A stretch of 64,000 nucleotides of DNA from Cytobacillus stercorigallinarum (GCF_014836495.1 NZ_JACSQT010000001.1:806001-870000); one strand, 5' to 3'. Positions 36,067-44,583 are shown, numbered from the stretch's first letter. Made by a program: numbers and translations. The notes: generated from the letters alone by a model not told the origin.

Positions 36067-36837
36067 GTGAATACGAAGACAGCGTTAATTACTGGTGGGT
36101 CAACTGGTATCGGTAGAAGTATTGCATGGAAAATAGCAGAACAAAAAATAAACGTAATTATTAATTATAGACATAGCGAACAAAAAGCAAATGAACTTTG
36201 TGAAGCACTTACTAAGAAATATGGGACAAAAAATATCGCAATTAGAGCAGATATAACGAATGATGATGAATGTAATCATCTCATCCAACAATCGTTAGCG
36301 AAAACAGATTCAATTGATATCTTGATACATAACGCGGGCCCGTATATTCACGAAAAAAAGAAAATGATTGAATATTCATTAGATGAATGGTCTTATTTAA
36401 TGAATGGAAATCTGCAAGCTTTATTTATATTGGGAAAAGCGGTTATTCCACTCATGAGAAAGAAAAGGTGGGGGAGAATCATAACAATAGGGTTTGATCG
36501 CGCCGAAACTGCCCCAGGATGGATGTATCGTTCGGCTTTTGCGGCAGCAAAATCTGGTGCAGTCTCATTAACAAAAACGATTGCAATGGAAGAAGCAGAA
36601 AACGGCATAACAGTAAATATGGTTTGTCCGGGGGATATTATTGGCAAGTGGAAAGAGAGTGATATAAACAATGCCTGTACAGTAAATGATGATCGCACCC
36701 CTGTAGGACGCCCTGGTACAGGAGAGGATGTAGCGAGGGTAATCGCATTTCTTACTGAACCGGCATCTAGTTTTATCACTGGTAGTGTAATTCCAGTTAC
36801 TGGAGCAAAGGATGTATTAGGAAAAAATCTTCATTAA
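36067..36837 (+). CDS. SDR-family protein with Tyr-to-Phe active-site change
   Basis: 256 aa. It has the cofactor motif TGGSTGIG (~9-16) and a NAG-like HNAGPY. At the YxxxK position it has F-A-A-A-K (codon TTT at 36538), and the usual catalytic serine region reads TIGFDRAE. The canonical Ser-Tyr-Lys set is therefore incomplete. I recall Bacillus relatives with the same change, so it may be a real subfamily rather than a mutation. GTG 36067 follows AAAAGGGG. It ends ITGSVIPVTGA, a normal SDR tail. Confidence 0.82.
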   Translation: MNTKTALITGGSTGIGRSIAWKIAEQKINVIINYRHSEQKANELCEALTKKYGTKNIAIRADITNDDECNHLIQQSLAKTDSIDILIHNAGPYIHEKKKMIEYSLDEWSYLMNGNLQALFILGKAVIPLMRKKRWGRIITIGFDRAETAPGWMYRSAFAAAKSGAVSLTKTIAMEEAENGITVNMVCPGDIIGKWKESDINNACTVNDDRTPVGRPGTGEDVARVIAFLTEPASSFITGSVIPVTGAKDVLGKNLH

Positions 36838-36897
36838 TGAGCATGTCTCCTATTCTTATCACATATATTGTTAGAAAGAACGGTAGGAGAGATGAGG

Positions 36898-37053
36898 ATG
36901 GCATATCAAGGTTCAAAAGGCTGGTATATTGCAAAACTCAAAGAATATGGAATCAATAGACACCCGATTGAATTGCGGAAATTAGAACTTTACAAAACAT
37001 ATGAAGTGAGAAAAATTTATCAACAGGTTTTAGCGAATAAAAAACAAGGGTAG
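36898..37053 (+). CDS. YflJ-like DUF2639 small protein
   Basis: 51 aa, MAYQGSKGWYIAKLKEYGIN with HPIELRKLELYKTYEVR, the pattern of the YflJ/DUF2639 family. Function unknown. ATG 36898 has AGGAGA 7 bp upstream; the earlier in-frame TTG at 36868 has no site. A terminator follows directly. Confidence 0.75.
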   Translation: MAYQGSKGWYIAKLKEYGINRHPIELRKLELYKTYEVRKIYQQVLANKKQG

Positions 37054-37078
37054 CTATAGTAAGCTCCCTTGTTTTTTT
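37041..37078. terminator. Terminator between yflJ-like and GNAT genes
   Basis: AAAACAAGGG and CCCTTGTTTT with an inner AGCT/AGCT pairing. Overlaps the 3' end of the YflJ-like gene; T-run on the plus strand. Confidence 0.8.
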
Positions 37079-37637
37079 AAGCTTCTTTTAGATGAGTTGT
37101 ATCTTCCACTGTCAGTCCTTCTCTAAGCATATGAAGAGAATAAAGATCTTTAGGAATTTCAAATAAATCGTAAATCTCGCCAGTTTCATTTATTTTTTCA
37201 TACAAACTTTTACGTGATTCATTGGCATAAATGGCATAAGGTAGTTTCTGGGCAGCTTTTAATGAACGAATGTTTTCTTTTTTTATGCGCATAAAAATGG
37301 TTTCAATATTTAAATCATAAAAAAGTTCATTAAAGAAAGCATCTTTGGCTAATTGATTATAACCTTTACCATGATAGGGTTTACCAATCCATGTGCCGAG
37401 AAAGCCAGCTTGATTTTCAATGTCATATAAGCTAATGGTACCTATTGGATTATTCCATTCATCTGTAATGGTGCGAGAGATGAGTTTTTCTTGTTCCTCA
37501 GCTTCAAGCGTTTGTTTCGTAATAAACAACAGTTCTTCATAAGATTGAGCTTTATGACGCACAAAAGGGAAGACATCGGGGTGCGTCATCAATTCGAATA
37601 AAACTTGACAATCATTTAGGTCACGTTTTTTCAGCAT
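37077..37637 (-). CDS. GNAT-family N-acetyltransferase (RimJ/RimL type)
   Basis: 186 aa. LKKRDLNDCQVLFELMTHPDVFPF is the usual RimJ/L start. The acetyl-CoA loop appears as GTWIGKPYHGKGYNQLAKDAF (~84-104), and IKKENIRSLKAAQKL is the conserved Asn-Ser helix. Acetyl acceptor unknown. GGAGGGATAACC precedes ATG 37637. A structured leader with a terminator-like hairpin lies ~55-170 bp upstream and may control it. Confidence 0.82.
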   Translation of the reverse strand: MLKKRDLNDCQVLFELMTHPDVFPFVRHKAQSYEELLFITKQTLEAEEQEKLISRTITDEWNNPIGTISLYDIENQAGFLGTWIGKPYHGKGYNQLAKDAFFNELFYDLNIETIFMRIKKENIRSLKAAQKLPYAIYANESRKSLYEKINETGEIYDLFEIPKDLYSLHMLREGLTVEDTTHLKEA

Positions 37638-37689
37638 TGGTTATCCCTCCACGTGAGAGTAAACCTACTCCATGCCAAAAAGACAGAAA

Positions 37690-37812
37690 AGGCCCACCCT
37701 CGAAATTTTTTGTAATGTAGCTAAAAAATTTCGGGGTGGGAATCGAACCCACTAGAACCAGTAAACTGGTGGCGCACCATTTGCCTTCCCAATATCCAAA
37801 AACAAAAGATAT
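37690..37812 (-). ncRNA. Candidate attenuator leader with tRNA T-arm mimic, upstream of the GNAT gene
   Basis: Minus strand, 5' to 3'. Two short hairpins come first (GGTG-CGC-CACC and CCAG-TTTA-CTGG). Next is GTGGG-TTCGATT-CCCAC (37752-37736), a perfect tRNA T-arm. Then an 18-bp hairpin with a single bulge (37740-37693) is followed by a T-rich tail. The CCCAC arm belongs to both the T-arm and the long hairpin, so the two folds exclude each other, as in attenuators. No known riboswitch matched from memory. A decayed class-II tRNA or an integration scar are alternatives. Confidence 0.4.
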
Positions 37813-38130
37813 TATCGACTAAAAATATTATTTTATGAAAGTATAATACTAAAAAAAATACAAAAAGGGAATAGATTTTTTGCCTTATTTTAAAGATTAT
37901 TTTTCGCCAAATTTCACCATTTTTTGCATGCCTGATTCTAATGGTGACATTGCATAAAACAACCAGTGGATGGGAGGTGAAAAAGATACAGATACATGGA
38001 GGTAAAGCAAGGTAGGACCATAAAAAAGTGTGATGGATAGAAGATAAATGGAGAAGATACCATATCATTATTTAGAAAGGGGTGGGAGGCAGAGCTTCTC
38101 ATTTAAAGATAAATCTTCCTTATTATCATT
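37813..38130. other. AT-rich intergenic DNA, no gene seen
   Basis: About 320 bp between the candidate leader and the 3' end of the amidohydrolase gene. No supported ORF on either strand. It may contain the promoter for the minus-strand leader. Confidence 0.4.
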
Positions 38131-39264
38131 TTATTTGTCAACTGCATTTGTGTATGCCCATTTGCCTGAGACCATTGTCCATTTTGGTTTTGCTAGAAAA
38201 TGAAAAGGGTGGTGGCTCCAGAGTACAAGATCAGCTTCTTTCCCTTCTTCAATGCTACCAACGTTATGATCAATTTTTAAGTTTTTAGCCGCAGCGATGG
38301 TTATTCCCTCCAATGCTTTTTGTTCGGATAAACCTTCTCGAACAGCAATACTTGCGCAAATGTTTAAGTATTGAATAGGTGTATAAGGGTGATCGGTGGT
38401 AATTGAAACGGAGACACCAGCTTTATCGAGGATTCTATAAGTGTCCCACGTCTTGTTTTTTAACTCTACTTTTGATCGTCTTGTTAAGGTCGGTCCAACG
38501 CTCACTTGGAGGTTCTTTCCTAAATAAGGAGTAATTAAATGGCCCTCTGTACAATGTTCAATTCGTATATCTAAATTAAACTCTTTAGCAAATCGTAGTG
38601 CAGTTAAAATATCGTCTGCTCTATGGGCATGAATTCGCACAGGTATTTCTTGTGTAAGTGCTTTAATTATAGGGGATGTGCGCAGGTTTACTTCATTTGG
38701 ATTGGCATGAACATTATAAAACGCTTCTCTTAACATTCCCATAATACCCATTCTAGTAATTGAATGATCATTGCTATGACTATGAACTTTTTTAGGGTTT
38801 TCTCCTAGAGCAATTTTTAATCCCGCAGTTTCTTTTACAAGCATTTCTTCAACGCTATTACCATACGTTTTCAAGATAGATGTGGTGCCACCGATAATAT
38901 TCGCACTGCCTGGCATTACGTGAACAGTAGTAATCCCAGCTTTGAGTGCATCACGAAAGGCAGGATCGAAAGGGTGGACGCCATCGATTGCACGAATATG
39001 AGGTGTTAATGGCTGGGTTGTTTCGTTCGCATCATTACCTGCCCAGCCAGTCCCCTCGTCATATAATCCGATATGTGTATGAACATCAATAAAACCAGGT
39101 AGCAGAAAACCATGAGAACAATCAACTACTTGCGCATGCAAATCTTGAATATCTTTACCGACCTTTTTAATTATACGATTTTTTATTAATACATCTCCGT
39201 GGAAAGGCTTTGAAGTAATGGGATAGACAATGGCATTTTTAAAAAGTATCGTCGACATCAGCAT
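38131..39264 (-). CDS. Amidohydrolase-family protein (imidazolonepropionase-like)
   Basis: 377 aa. The metal-binding HxH is in GFIDVHTHIGLYDEG (~58-60), a lysine that may be carboxylated is in AGLKIALGENPK, further histidines are in IHAHRADD and IEHCTEGH, and the last metal Asp is in ITTDHPYTP. C-terminal NVGSIEEGKEADLVLW is typical of the superfamily. Substrate unknown. The start could be ATG 39264 or ATG 39258; both share the AAAAGGA site. On the same strand as uppP upstream, separated by ~90 bp. Confidence 0.85.
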   Translation of the reverse strand: MLMSTILFKNAIVYPITSKPFHGDVLIKNRIIKKVGKDIQDLHAQVVDCSHGFLLPGFIDVHTHIGLYDEGTGWAGNDANETTQPLTPHIRAIDGVHPFDPAFRDALKAGITTVHVMPGSANIIGGTTSILKTYGNSVEEMLVKETAGLKIALGENPKKVHSHSNDHSITRMGIMGMLREAFYNVHANPNEVNLRTSPIIKALTQEIPVRIHAHRADDILTALRFAKEFNLDIRIEHCTEGHLITPYLGKNLQVSVGPTLTRRSKVELKNKTWDTYRILDKAGVSVSITTDHPYTPIQYLNICASIAVREGLSEQKALEGITIAAAKNLKIDHNVGSIEEGKEADLVLWSHHPFHFLAKPKWTMVSGKWAYTNAVDK

Positions 39265-39353
39265 CCAGTCCTTTTTCTGCTTAATAATATTTCATCAAAT
39301 ATACTGTTAAAGTGATAAATTAGAAATCAATACCCTACTCATGAGAAGCAATA

Positions 39354-40136
39354 TTAAAAAATGCCTGCCATTTGCATAAATAGGATTGTTAATCCTAAAA
39401 TCCAAACATAAACGGCAAATATCTTGAGTGATTTTCTCTTTAGAAAATTAATCATCCAAACAACGGCAATATAACCGAAAATGGCTGATGCAAGTGTGGC
39501 AATTAACATACTGCCAAAGCTAATGGCTTCGATATGACCCGCATACATTTCTCCAAATTGCAGCACAATGCCTCCTGCAATGGTCGGTATAGATAATAAA
39601 AATGAAAAGTAGGCAGCTGTTTCTCGATCGAGTTTACGGATGAGCCCCGCAGCGATGGTTAAACCGGATCGTGAGATAGCAGGGAATATGGCAATTGCTT
39701 GAAAACTCCCAATAAATAATGCATCGCCATAGCTAATATCTTTCATCTTTTTCGCACCATTTTTAATACTATCAGAGAACCACAGAATGATTCCGGTAAG
39801 AATGAATTCCCAGCCAATGGTGACACCGGTTTTTGAGATCGAATCAAATAAATCATTAAATAATAAACCAACAAAGACAGCAGGGATTGTACCAATGACA
39901 AGCAGCATCGATAACTTTCCAAATGGATTTTTAATGATTTCTAATAACTCATTTTTATAAACAACAAGGACAGCTAAAAGGGTACCGATATGAAGCATGG
40001 TATCTAAAAATAATCCTGCTTCATCAAGACCAAATAAATGTCTTCCAAGATATAAATGTCCGGTGCTTGAAATAGGTAGAAATTCTGTTATACCTTGAAT
40101 GATTCCAAGAATAAATGCTTCGATTTTTGACATCAT
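39354..40136 (-). CDS. uppP: Undecaprenyl-diphosphatase
   Basis: 260 aa with about eight membrane segments. The BacA/UppP signatures are present: ILGIIQGITEFLPISSTGHL near the N-terminus (catalytic Glu/Ser region) and AIFPAISRSGLTIAAGL (second loop with Arg). It recycles the lipid carrier for wall synthesis by removing one phosphate from undecaprenyl diphosphate, and overexpression gives bacitracin tolerance. ATG 40136 lies 6 bp after AGGTG; an in-frame GTG at 40145 overlaps that site. Confidence 0.93.
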   Translation of the reverse strand: MMSKIEAFILGIIQGITEFLPISSTGHLYLGRHLFGLDEAGLFLDTMLHIGTLLAVLVVYKNELLEIIKNPFGKLSMLLVIGTIPAVFVGLLFNDLFDSISKTGVTIGWEFILTGIILWFSDSIKNGAKKMKDISYGDALFIGSFQAIAIFPAISRSGLTIAAGLIRKLDRETAAYFSFLLSIPTIAGGIVLQFGEMYAGHIEAISFGSMLIATLASAIFGYIAVVWMINFLKRKSLKIFAVYVWILGLTILFMQMAGIF

Positions 40137-40345
40137 ATAAATCACCTATTTGTTTATTTTTTTCCTAGTAGTAAAAATCAGGGGAACTCACGTATCAACT
40201 TGTTTTCTCTCGCTTTTATAAATGTATTCAAGTTGTCCAATAGAAGAACAGAAATTTGAAAATAAAAACTTTGAAACTTTTTATAATAATCATCGTAAAA
40301 TAGGTATATAGTACAAGAAGGAATAAGAGAAAGGGGAAAACAACA

Positions 40346-40669
40346 ATGAAAGATTCACAAACAGACAGAATACTTGCTGCGGGCATTTATATTATTAGTT
40401 TCTTTACTGTATTTATAGGACCACTTGTTATTTGGCTTATAAAAAAAGATAGCTCAAAGCTTGTAGACTATCATGGTAGACAGTATTTTAACTTCCTCAT
40501 TACTTACTTTGTTTATGGAATCATTAGTACGATCTTGATGTTAGTGCTCATTGGTTATTTATTAGCAGCGATATTTGGCATTGCGTTTATCGTATTTACC
40601 ATTATTGCAGCTGTTAAGGCGTTTGAAGGGGAAGAGTATCGCATCCCGTTTATCATCCGTATCCTCTAA
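40346..40669 (+). CDS. DUF4870-family membrane protein
   Basis: 107 aa. Three to four hydrophobic segments, with FIGPLVIWLIKKDSSKLVDYHGRQYFNF and AAVKAFEGEEYRIPFIIRIL typical of the DUF4870 family. Function unknown. AAAGGGGAAAACAACA precedes the ATG. Followed by a very long inverted repeat. Confidence 0.78.
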   Translation: MKDSQTDRILAAGIYIISFFTVFIGPLVIWLIKKDSSKLVDYHGRQYFNFLITYFVYGIISTILMLVLIGYLLAAIFGIAFIVFTIIAAVKAFEGEEYRIPFIIRIL

Positions 40670-40685
40670 TAAACGAGTAAATATA

Positions 40686-40742
40686 AAAGGCCAAAAAGAA
40701 AACGCGAACAAATCAATGTTCGTGTTTTCTTTTTGGCCTTTC
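40686..40742. terminator. 24-bp stem inverted repeat
   Basis: AAAGGCCAAAAAGAAAACGC plus GAAC pairs with its near-exact complement ending GGCCTTT across an 8-nt loop, with one G-T pair. T-rich within the 3' arm but no clear T-run after it. Probably a bidirectional transcription end. Confidence 0.65.
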
Positions 40743-41616
40743 CATTGTAAGCCGAATTATTGGCTTATAGAATAATATATATACTAATAAGGAACAAAGT
40801 AAATGATTGCTTCATTCATAGAGGAATGCTTATTCGGTGATTCTTTGATTTAAGTAGGTTTGGGTGTCAACGATAGGGTAGCTGATGTATAGAGATAATA
40901 AACACGTTTAATTTTGAAATATCATTCCATTATGCGTGTTCGTATAACAAGGTACAAAGGAAAAAATAACGTTAACGGACGGAACAGTAATAAATAAAAT
41001 GATGTACTTCTAAGAATCCACCTACATAATGTAGAATTACTAAGGCAGATACAAGAATTTGATAGTGAAACAGAAAAGCTCCAATGATCTATAAAAAAGT
41101 TAAGGAATCACTTCTATTAATAGCTAAATGTATACAATTGCATGATAATGTTAATGAAATAAAGGGATTAGTCGGCATTACAATGCTTAAATAAAGTTGT
41201 GGGAAATTAGGGTTTGAAACATTTGCCATCCACAACCGATATTATAAATTATTGAAAAAGCTTTCGTGCTACCAATTTATTTTTTTTCTTCATAATAGTG
41301 TATCAAAAAGAGAAAAGCCATCTCCTATATATTTATTCATGTCGAAAGATCGCTTATATAAATATAAAAACATCTAATAAAATAGCTTAGCCTCAACATT
41401 TTCTTTTAGTTAACTTCTTCAAAGAAAAAAAGGATTGTCCGCGATTCTTGCTTCTTGCTATGCAAACAAAAAATTCCAGCTATTTAAATTGGAAAACATC
41501 CTGTCGGTTGCACCTGCTCATAGGAAAATAAGATCATGAGGAAGCTCAGGAATTATATAGGAATATACATAGGTCTTCCTTGTCATCTACGGTACCAAGC
41601 AGAATATCTTTGATGG
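40743..41616. other. Long stretch with no intact gene
   Basis: About 870 bp of AT-rich DNA between the DUF4870 gene and the DUF421 gene. Apart from the possible remnant at 41006-41194, I see no ORF with a ribosome binding site, no RNA and no clear repeat. Confidence 0.45.
41006..41194 (+). pseudogene. Possible frameshifted gene remnant of unknown family
   Basis: Two adjacent frames join into a sensible helical sequence: VELLRQIQEFDSETEKLQ in one, then MIYKKVKESLLLIAKCIQLH and NVNEIKGLVGITMLK (ATG 41084 to stop 41194) in the next. There is no ribosome binding site, and a frameshift is needed at about 41082. It looks like a decayed coding sequence; family not recognised. Confidence 0.3.
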
Positions 41617-42255
41617 TTATATTTGGATAGGTATCTTGAAGTTTTTATGAATCCATTCTTCATCCCTGCCTAATTGATGCAATTGTTTACAATCAATCGT
41701 TCCCTCTTTTATAACGGCATTTGGAAAATAAAAAGGTTTGACAGGTTGGCTAAATGTGACGGCTGTTAAAGGCATATGTTCCGTCTTCAGAAAGATGGAA
41801 ACCTTGCCACCATGCTCCCATAAGGCAAGTGCGACTTTTTGGATTTCTTCAATATTCTTCATTCGCAATTCGGTCTGCAGTTCATCAAGTGAAATTCGGG
41901 CACGTTTCATATTACGGTTATTAATCATTCCATTTTCTATTAATGGAATCGGATCGGTGATAAACCACTTTCTAAAATGTCTAAAATGCAAACTTAGGTA
42001 GATTCCGATTATATACAAGATTAAAATAACACTCATTGTAATCATCGACCCTTCCAGACCTAATCCTTCATCGGACAGCGGATGGGCAATAATATTTCCA
42101 ATAATCAGCACGATAACAAAATCGAGAAGTCCTACTTGGGAAAGGGAACGCTGACCCATTAATTTGACAAGTATGACGAAAAACACAAATCCAACAATGG
42201 CCCGGAGCATCCATTGGACAATAGTTAAAGATTCCTGTGAAGTGAAAAATTCCAT
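41617..42255 (-). CDS. DUF421/YetF-family membrane protein
   Basis: 212 aa. Three N-terminal membrane segments, with LVKLMGQRSLSQVGLLDFVIVLIIGNI the family hallmark. A cytoplasmic YetF domain follows (~90-212) with IPLIENGMINNRNMKRARIS, DELQTELRMKNI and VALALWEHGGKVSIFLK. YetF-like proteins appear in spore-formers; some relatives act in germination or nutrient sensing, but the role is unsettled. ATG 42255 has AAAGGG ~11 bp upstream, rather far. An in-frame GTG at 42267 is too close to it. Confidence 0.85.
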   Translation of the reverse strand: MEFFTSQESLTIVQWMLRAIVGFVFFVILVKLMGQRSLSQVGLLDFVIVLIIGNIIAHPLSDEGLGLEGSMITMSVILILYIIGIYLSLHFRHFRKWFITDPIPLIENGMINNRNMKRARISLDELQTELRMKNIEEIQKVALALWEHGGKVSIFLKTEHMPLTAVTFSQPVKPFYFPNAVIKEGTIDCKQLHQLGRDEEWIHKNFKIPIQI

Positions 42256-42608
42256 AATCTTACACACCCTTTAAACAGAATTAGAAAAGAAGACTTATCT
42301 TGATCAGCCTGAATTCATAAGATAAGAAAATATATAATTTGGACAAACTGGTTTTAGCAGTGCCATGTCCGGCACGAAAGCTGAAGCAAGACTTCCCAAA
42401 CCTCATGACTCTATAAGCGGGTATCGACTCGAGCGAAGTTTCCCCTGTATTTCCTTTTATCCCTCATTCTTTGTACTATTATTTTCCAATTAATAAAATT
42501 TATTACTATAAATTGATTCCAGCGGTTAGTTATTCTTTTATCTGAAACAGTGACAAGAAAGAAGATCGACTTTAATGACGATCTTCTGATTCATTCGTAT
42601 TCAATTAA
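42256..42608. other. Intergenic DNA with one hairpin
   Basis: About 350 bp. AGAAGATCG (42560-42568) and CGATCTTCT (42579-42587) form a 9-bp stem, perhaps a terminator. No gene supported. This starts the patchwork region. Confidence 0.4.
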
Positions 42609-42688
42609 CCTGTCCCGTTTGTTAAACAAGAAAAAAAGAACGCTCCAGCAATCCTCATCTTTAACTCTTGCATCCGTTAGTTCAATAA
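42609..42688 (-). repeat. Cassette-like repeat, copy A
   Basis: 80 bp, about 90% identical to copy B at 43615-43694. Shared core on the plus strand: GTTTGTTAAACAAG, then AAAAAAAGAACGCTCCAGC, then TCATCTTTAACTCTTGCA, then CCGTTAGTTCAA. Same orientation as copy B; together they bracket the peptidase E gene. Confidence 0.85.
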
Positions 42689-42724
42689 GAATTTAATTAC
42701 TTTAACTAAATATTTTGTGGAAGG

Positions 42725-42775
42725 GTGAAGGAGAAAAATAGACGCAATTCAACACTCGTGCCAGTTCTCCTTCAC
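42725..42775 (-). terminator. Stem-loop after the peptidase E gene
   Basis: GTGAAGGAGAA and TTCTCCTTCAC form an 11-bp stem with a 29-nt loop, 65 bp downstream of the stop. Confidence 0.55.
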
Positions 42776-42840
42776 TATATTTAAAATAGAGACGGTGCAT
42801 AAAAAAATTAATTCAATTAAGCCATAGCGTTTCGCTAGAA

Positions 42841-43497
42841 CTAGAGCGTCTCATCCAATTTCTGAATCTTTGAGTCGGAAATTAAATATACATTGCCAAA
42901 AATGTCGATTTTGTTTTCTTTTACACGTACAGCGCAATCTTTGTTTGACGCATAAATATTTATTTCTTCCGATAGGGGAGATAGTTCGCTTTGAACCAGT
43001 GCCATGTTATTTTCAAGATCAAAATGAGACAGGACGGAAAAATTATCAAGACCGATTCCGTCGTAAACAGAGCTCATTTCAACTTTATCTCCAAAGTTTT
43101 TCGAGCACAACCATTTAGCGGACATGTTGATTGCCCCAGCGCTTGCTCCCATTACAACGGCGTTGCTTTTTTTAATCGAATCCGATAATTCATACTCCAT
43201 CAAAAAACCATTTTGATTAAGGATATTGCCACCCAACAAAAAAATGACGGAAGCATTTTGAATTATCGTTTGGGCATCTTCCTTCTGTAAGCGATAATTA
43301 ATTAAATGATATTCATTAAACATAATGCCAGCCTGGTCAAGCCACGACCGTTCAGTAGCACCATCATCTTCAAAAACAGATGGATTCGAGCTAATCATAG
43401 CAAGCGATTTTCTATCAGTTATATCCTCCTGTAACGCCCTGCCCAGATTCTCTGAAAAAAAATTGTTAAACCAACCTAAATAATAGTGAGTTTTCAT
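42841..43497 (-). CDS. Peptidase E-like (S51) serine peptidase
   Basis: 218 aa. The S51/class I glutamine-amidotransferase-like fold is recognised by FLLGGNILNQ (oxyanion region), the nucleophile elbow VMGASAGAINMS, and a C-terminal EINIYASNKDCAVRV. S51 enzymes cut Asp-X dipeptides; the catalytic Ser is present. TGAGGAGGTACTT precedes ATG 43497. It lies between repeat copies A and B, as a single-gene unit. Confidence 0.85.
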   Translation of the reverse strand: MKTHYYLGWFNNFFSENLGRALQEDITDRKSLAMISSNPSVFEDDGATERSWLDQAGIMFNEYHLINYRLQKEDAQTIIQNASVIFLLGGNILNQNGFLMEYELSDSIKKSNAVVMGASAGAINMSAKWLCSKNFGDKVEMSSVYDGIGLDNFSVLSHFDLENNMALVQSELSPLSEEINIYASNKDCAVRVKENKIDIFGNVYLISDSKIQKLDETL

Positions 43498-43614
43498 AAG
43501 TACCTCCTCAGCAAAGTGTAAATAACATTTATTCTTAAGTCACTCATTCTGTTTTCTTGTCACTCTCAATATGGCCGATTGTTAAACACAATTTAAACAA
43601 CACTGTTCGACTAG

Positions 43615-43694
43615 CCTGCCCTGTTTGTTAAACAAGAAAAAAAGAACGCTCCAGCGATAATCATCTTTAACTCTTGCACCCGTTAGTTCAACAA
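43615..43694 (-). repeat. Cassette-like repeat, copy B
   Basis: Partner of copy A. It begins at the stop codon of the small frameshifted membrane gene (TAA at 43685-43683 on the minus strand, followed by CGGGTGCAAGAGTTAAAGA). It contains GCTGGAGCGTTC followed by a T-run, so it may also act as a terminator. Confidence 0.85.
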
Positions 43695-43939
43695 TTTTTT
43701 ATAAGAAGATATAATAATTCCGCAAATCACTGTTACTCCTATAAAAGTAAACAAGTAAAGAAAAGGAGAATTAGCTTTACCAAAATCTACTCACTTTGAA
43801 GTGTCTCTACTTTTTCCCACGCACTTGATATATCTGGTTTGTAGTTTCTTGTTTTGATATAACCGTCTAACATCATACCGACTATATAGATTATATGAAT
43901 TATAATTGAACCAATAAATGCTTGTATAATTATCTTCAT
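43683..43939 (-). pseudogene. Frameshifted two-helix small membrane protein gene
   Basis: Starting at 43939, 50 codons encode MKIIIQAFIGSIIIHIIYIV... and end at a TAG (43787). The adjoining frame continues VDFGKANSPFLYLFTFIGVT, a second hydrophobic helix, and KKLLN, stopping at 43683 inside repeat copy B. Joined, they give an ~84-aa protein with two membrane helices. A frameshift near 43790 breaks it, unless the sequence is in error there. Confidence 0.5.
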
Positions 43940-43997
43940 TTAGACAACTTCATTTACATCTACATTACCATAATAACCCATGTTATTCTTCAAGTAA

Positions 43998-44080
43998 CCT
44001 GCGTATTATGTTAATAACGACAAAGAAAAAAGCTGTCTCAGCAACCCTCCTACTTATACTTAATCACCCGTTTGTTTAAA
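43998..44080 (-). repeat. Cassette-like repeat, diverged copy C
   Basis: Same architecture as A and B but poorly conserved. On the minus strand, the stop codon and ACAAACGGGTG are followed by GCTGAGACAGC with TTTTTT (a terminator hairpin), TTGTCGTTATTAAC and a GCAGG end. It overlaps the stop of the gene at 44076. Confidence 0.5.
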
Positions 44081-44474
44081 ACGATTGATGTTCTAATTCT
44101 TCATAATGCTTTTTAGGATTATCAATATTTTTTTCAATGAAATATTTAGCTTGCTGCTTGAACAGATTTATGTAAGAATCTTGGCTCATTGATAAATCTC
44201 CTAATTCATCAACACTTCCCTCGACTTGAAAGGTATTCGAGGTTACATCCACAACGACAGTCATATATGTTTTATTTTTATATGAGACCGTACCAACCAC
44301 TTGTTTCTGTTCTAAATCAACCCTAGTAAATTCGTGTTTAACTCCTGTTGGTTTAAAGGTTGTATATCCAACATTAGATTTAAATGTGCTTTTCGTTATA
44401 AAGAGCAAGCCAACAAGTGTTAAAGAAAACAATAAAACTAAGTAAACTTTATTCCTCAATTTTTTCACTTTCAC
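44076..44474 (-). CDS. Membrane-anchored hypothetical protein (132 aa)
   Basis: One N-terminal hydrophobic helix (~9-27) after a basic start, then an exterior beta-rich domain (TRVDLEQKQVVGTVSYKNKTY, VVVDVTSNTFQVEG) and a helical tail. No family recognised. No strong ribosome binding site is visible before ATG 44474. Single gene followed by repeat copy C. Confidence 0.6.
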   Translation of the reverse strand: MKVKKLRNKVYLVLLFSLTLVGLLFITKSTFKSNVGYTTFKPTGVKHEFTRVDLEQKQVVGTVSYKNKTYMTVVVDVTSNTFQVEGSVDELGDLSMSQDSYINLFKQQAKYFIEKNIDNPKKHYEELEHQSF

Positions 44475-44529
44475 TAAGTAATTTTTACTTTCTGATTATT
44501 AATTCATATTATTGGTTATTGTGCTATAC

Positions 44530-44580
44530 TGCCTCCTAGTACAACAAGAAAACAGATGCTACCTCTGCAAACCCTTTAAT
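44530..44580 (-). repeat. Cassette-like repeat, diverged copy D
   Basis: Directly after the DinB gene stop on the minus strand: TAAAGGGTTTGCAGAGGT, then GTTTTCTTGTTGTACTAGG and AGGCAGT. The order of blocks matches copies A and B (AACGGGTGCA, then TTTTCTTGTTTAAC, then GGGCAGG), with low identity. Confidence 0.4.
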
Positions 44581-44583
44581 AAA

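Noticed and set aside
37736..37812. Functional tRNA gene on the minus strand
   Set aside because: The T-arm is perfect, but there is no 17-nt anticodon arm with a 7-nt loop, the acceptor pairing has a mismatch and there is no CCA-like end.
42609..44580. Classical class 1-type integron
   Set aside because: No integrase gene and no canonical attC core pairs could be confirmed; only the cassette-like layout is supported.
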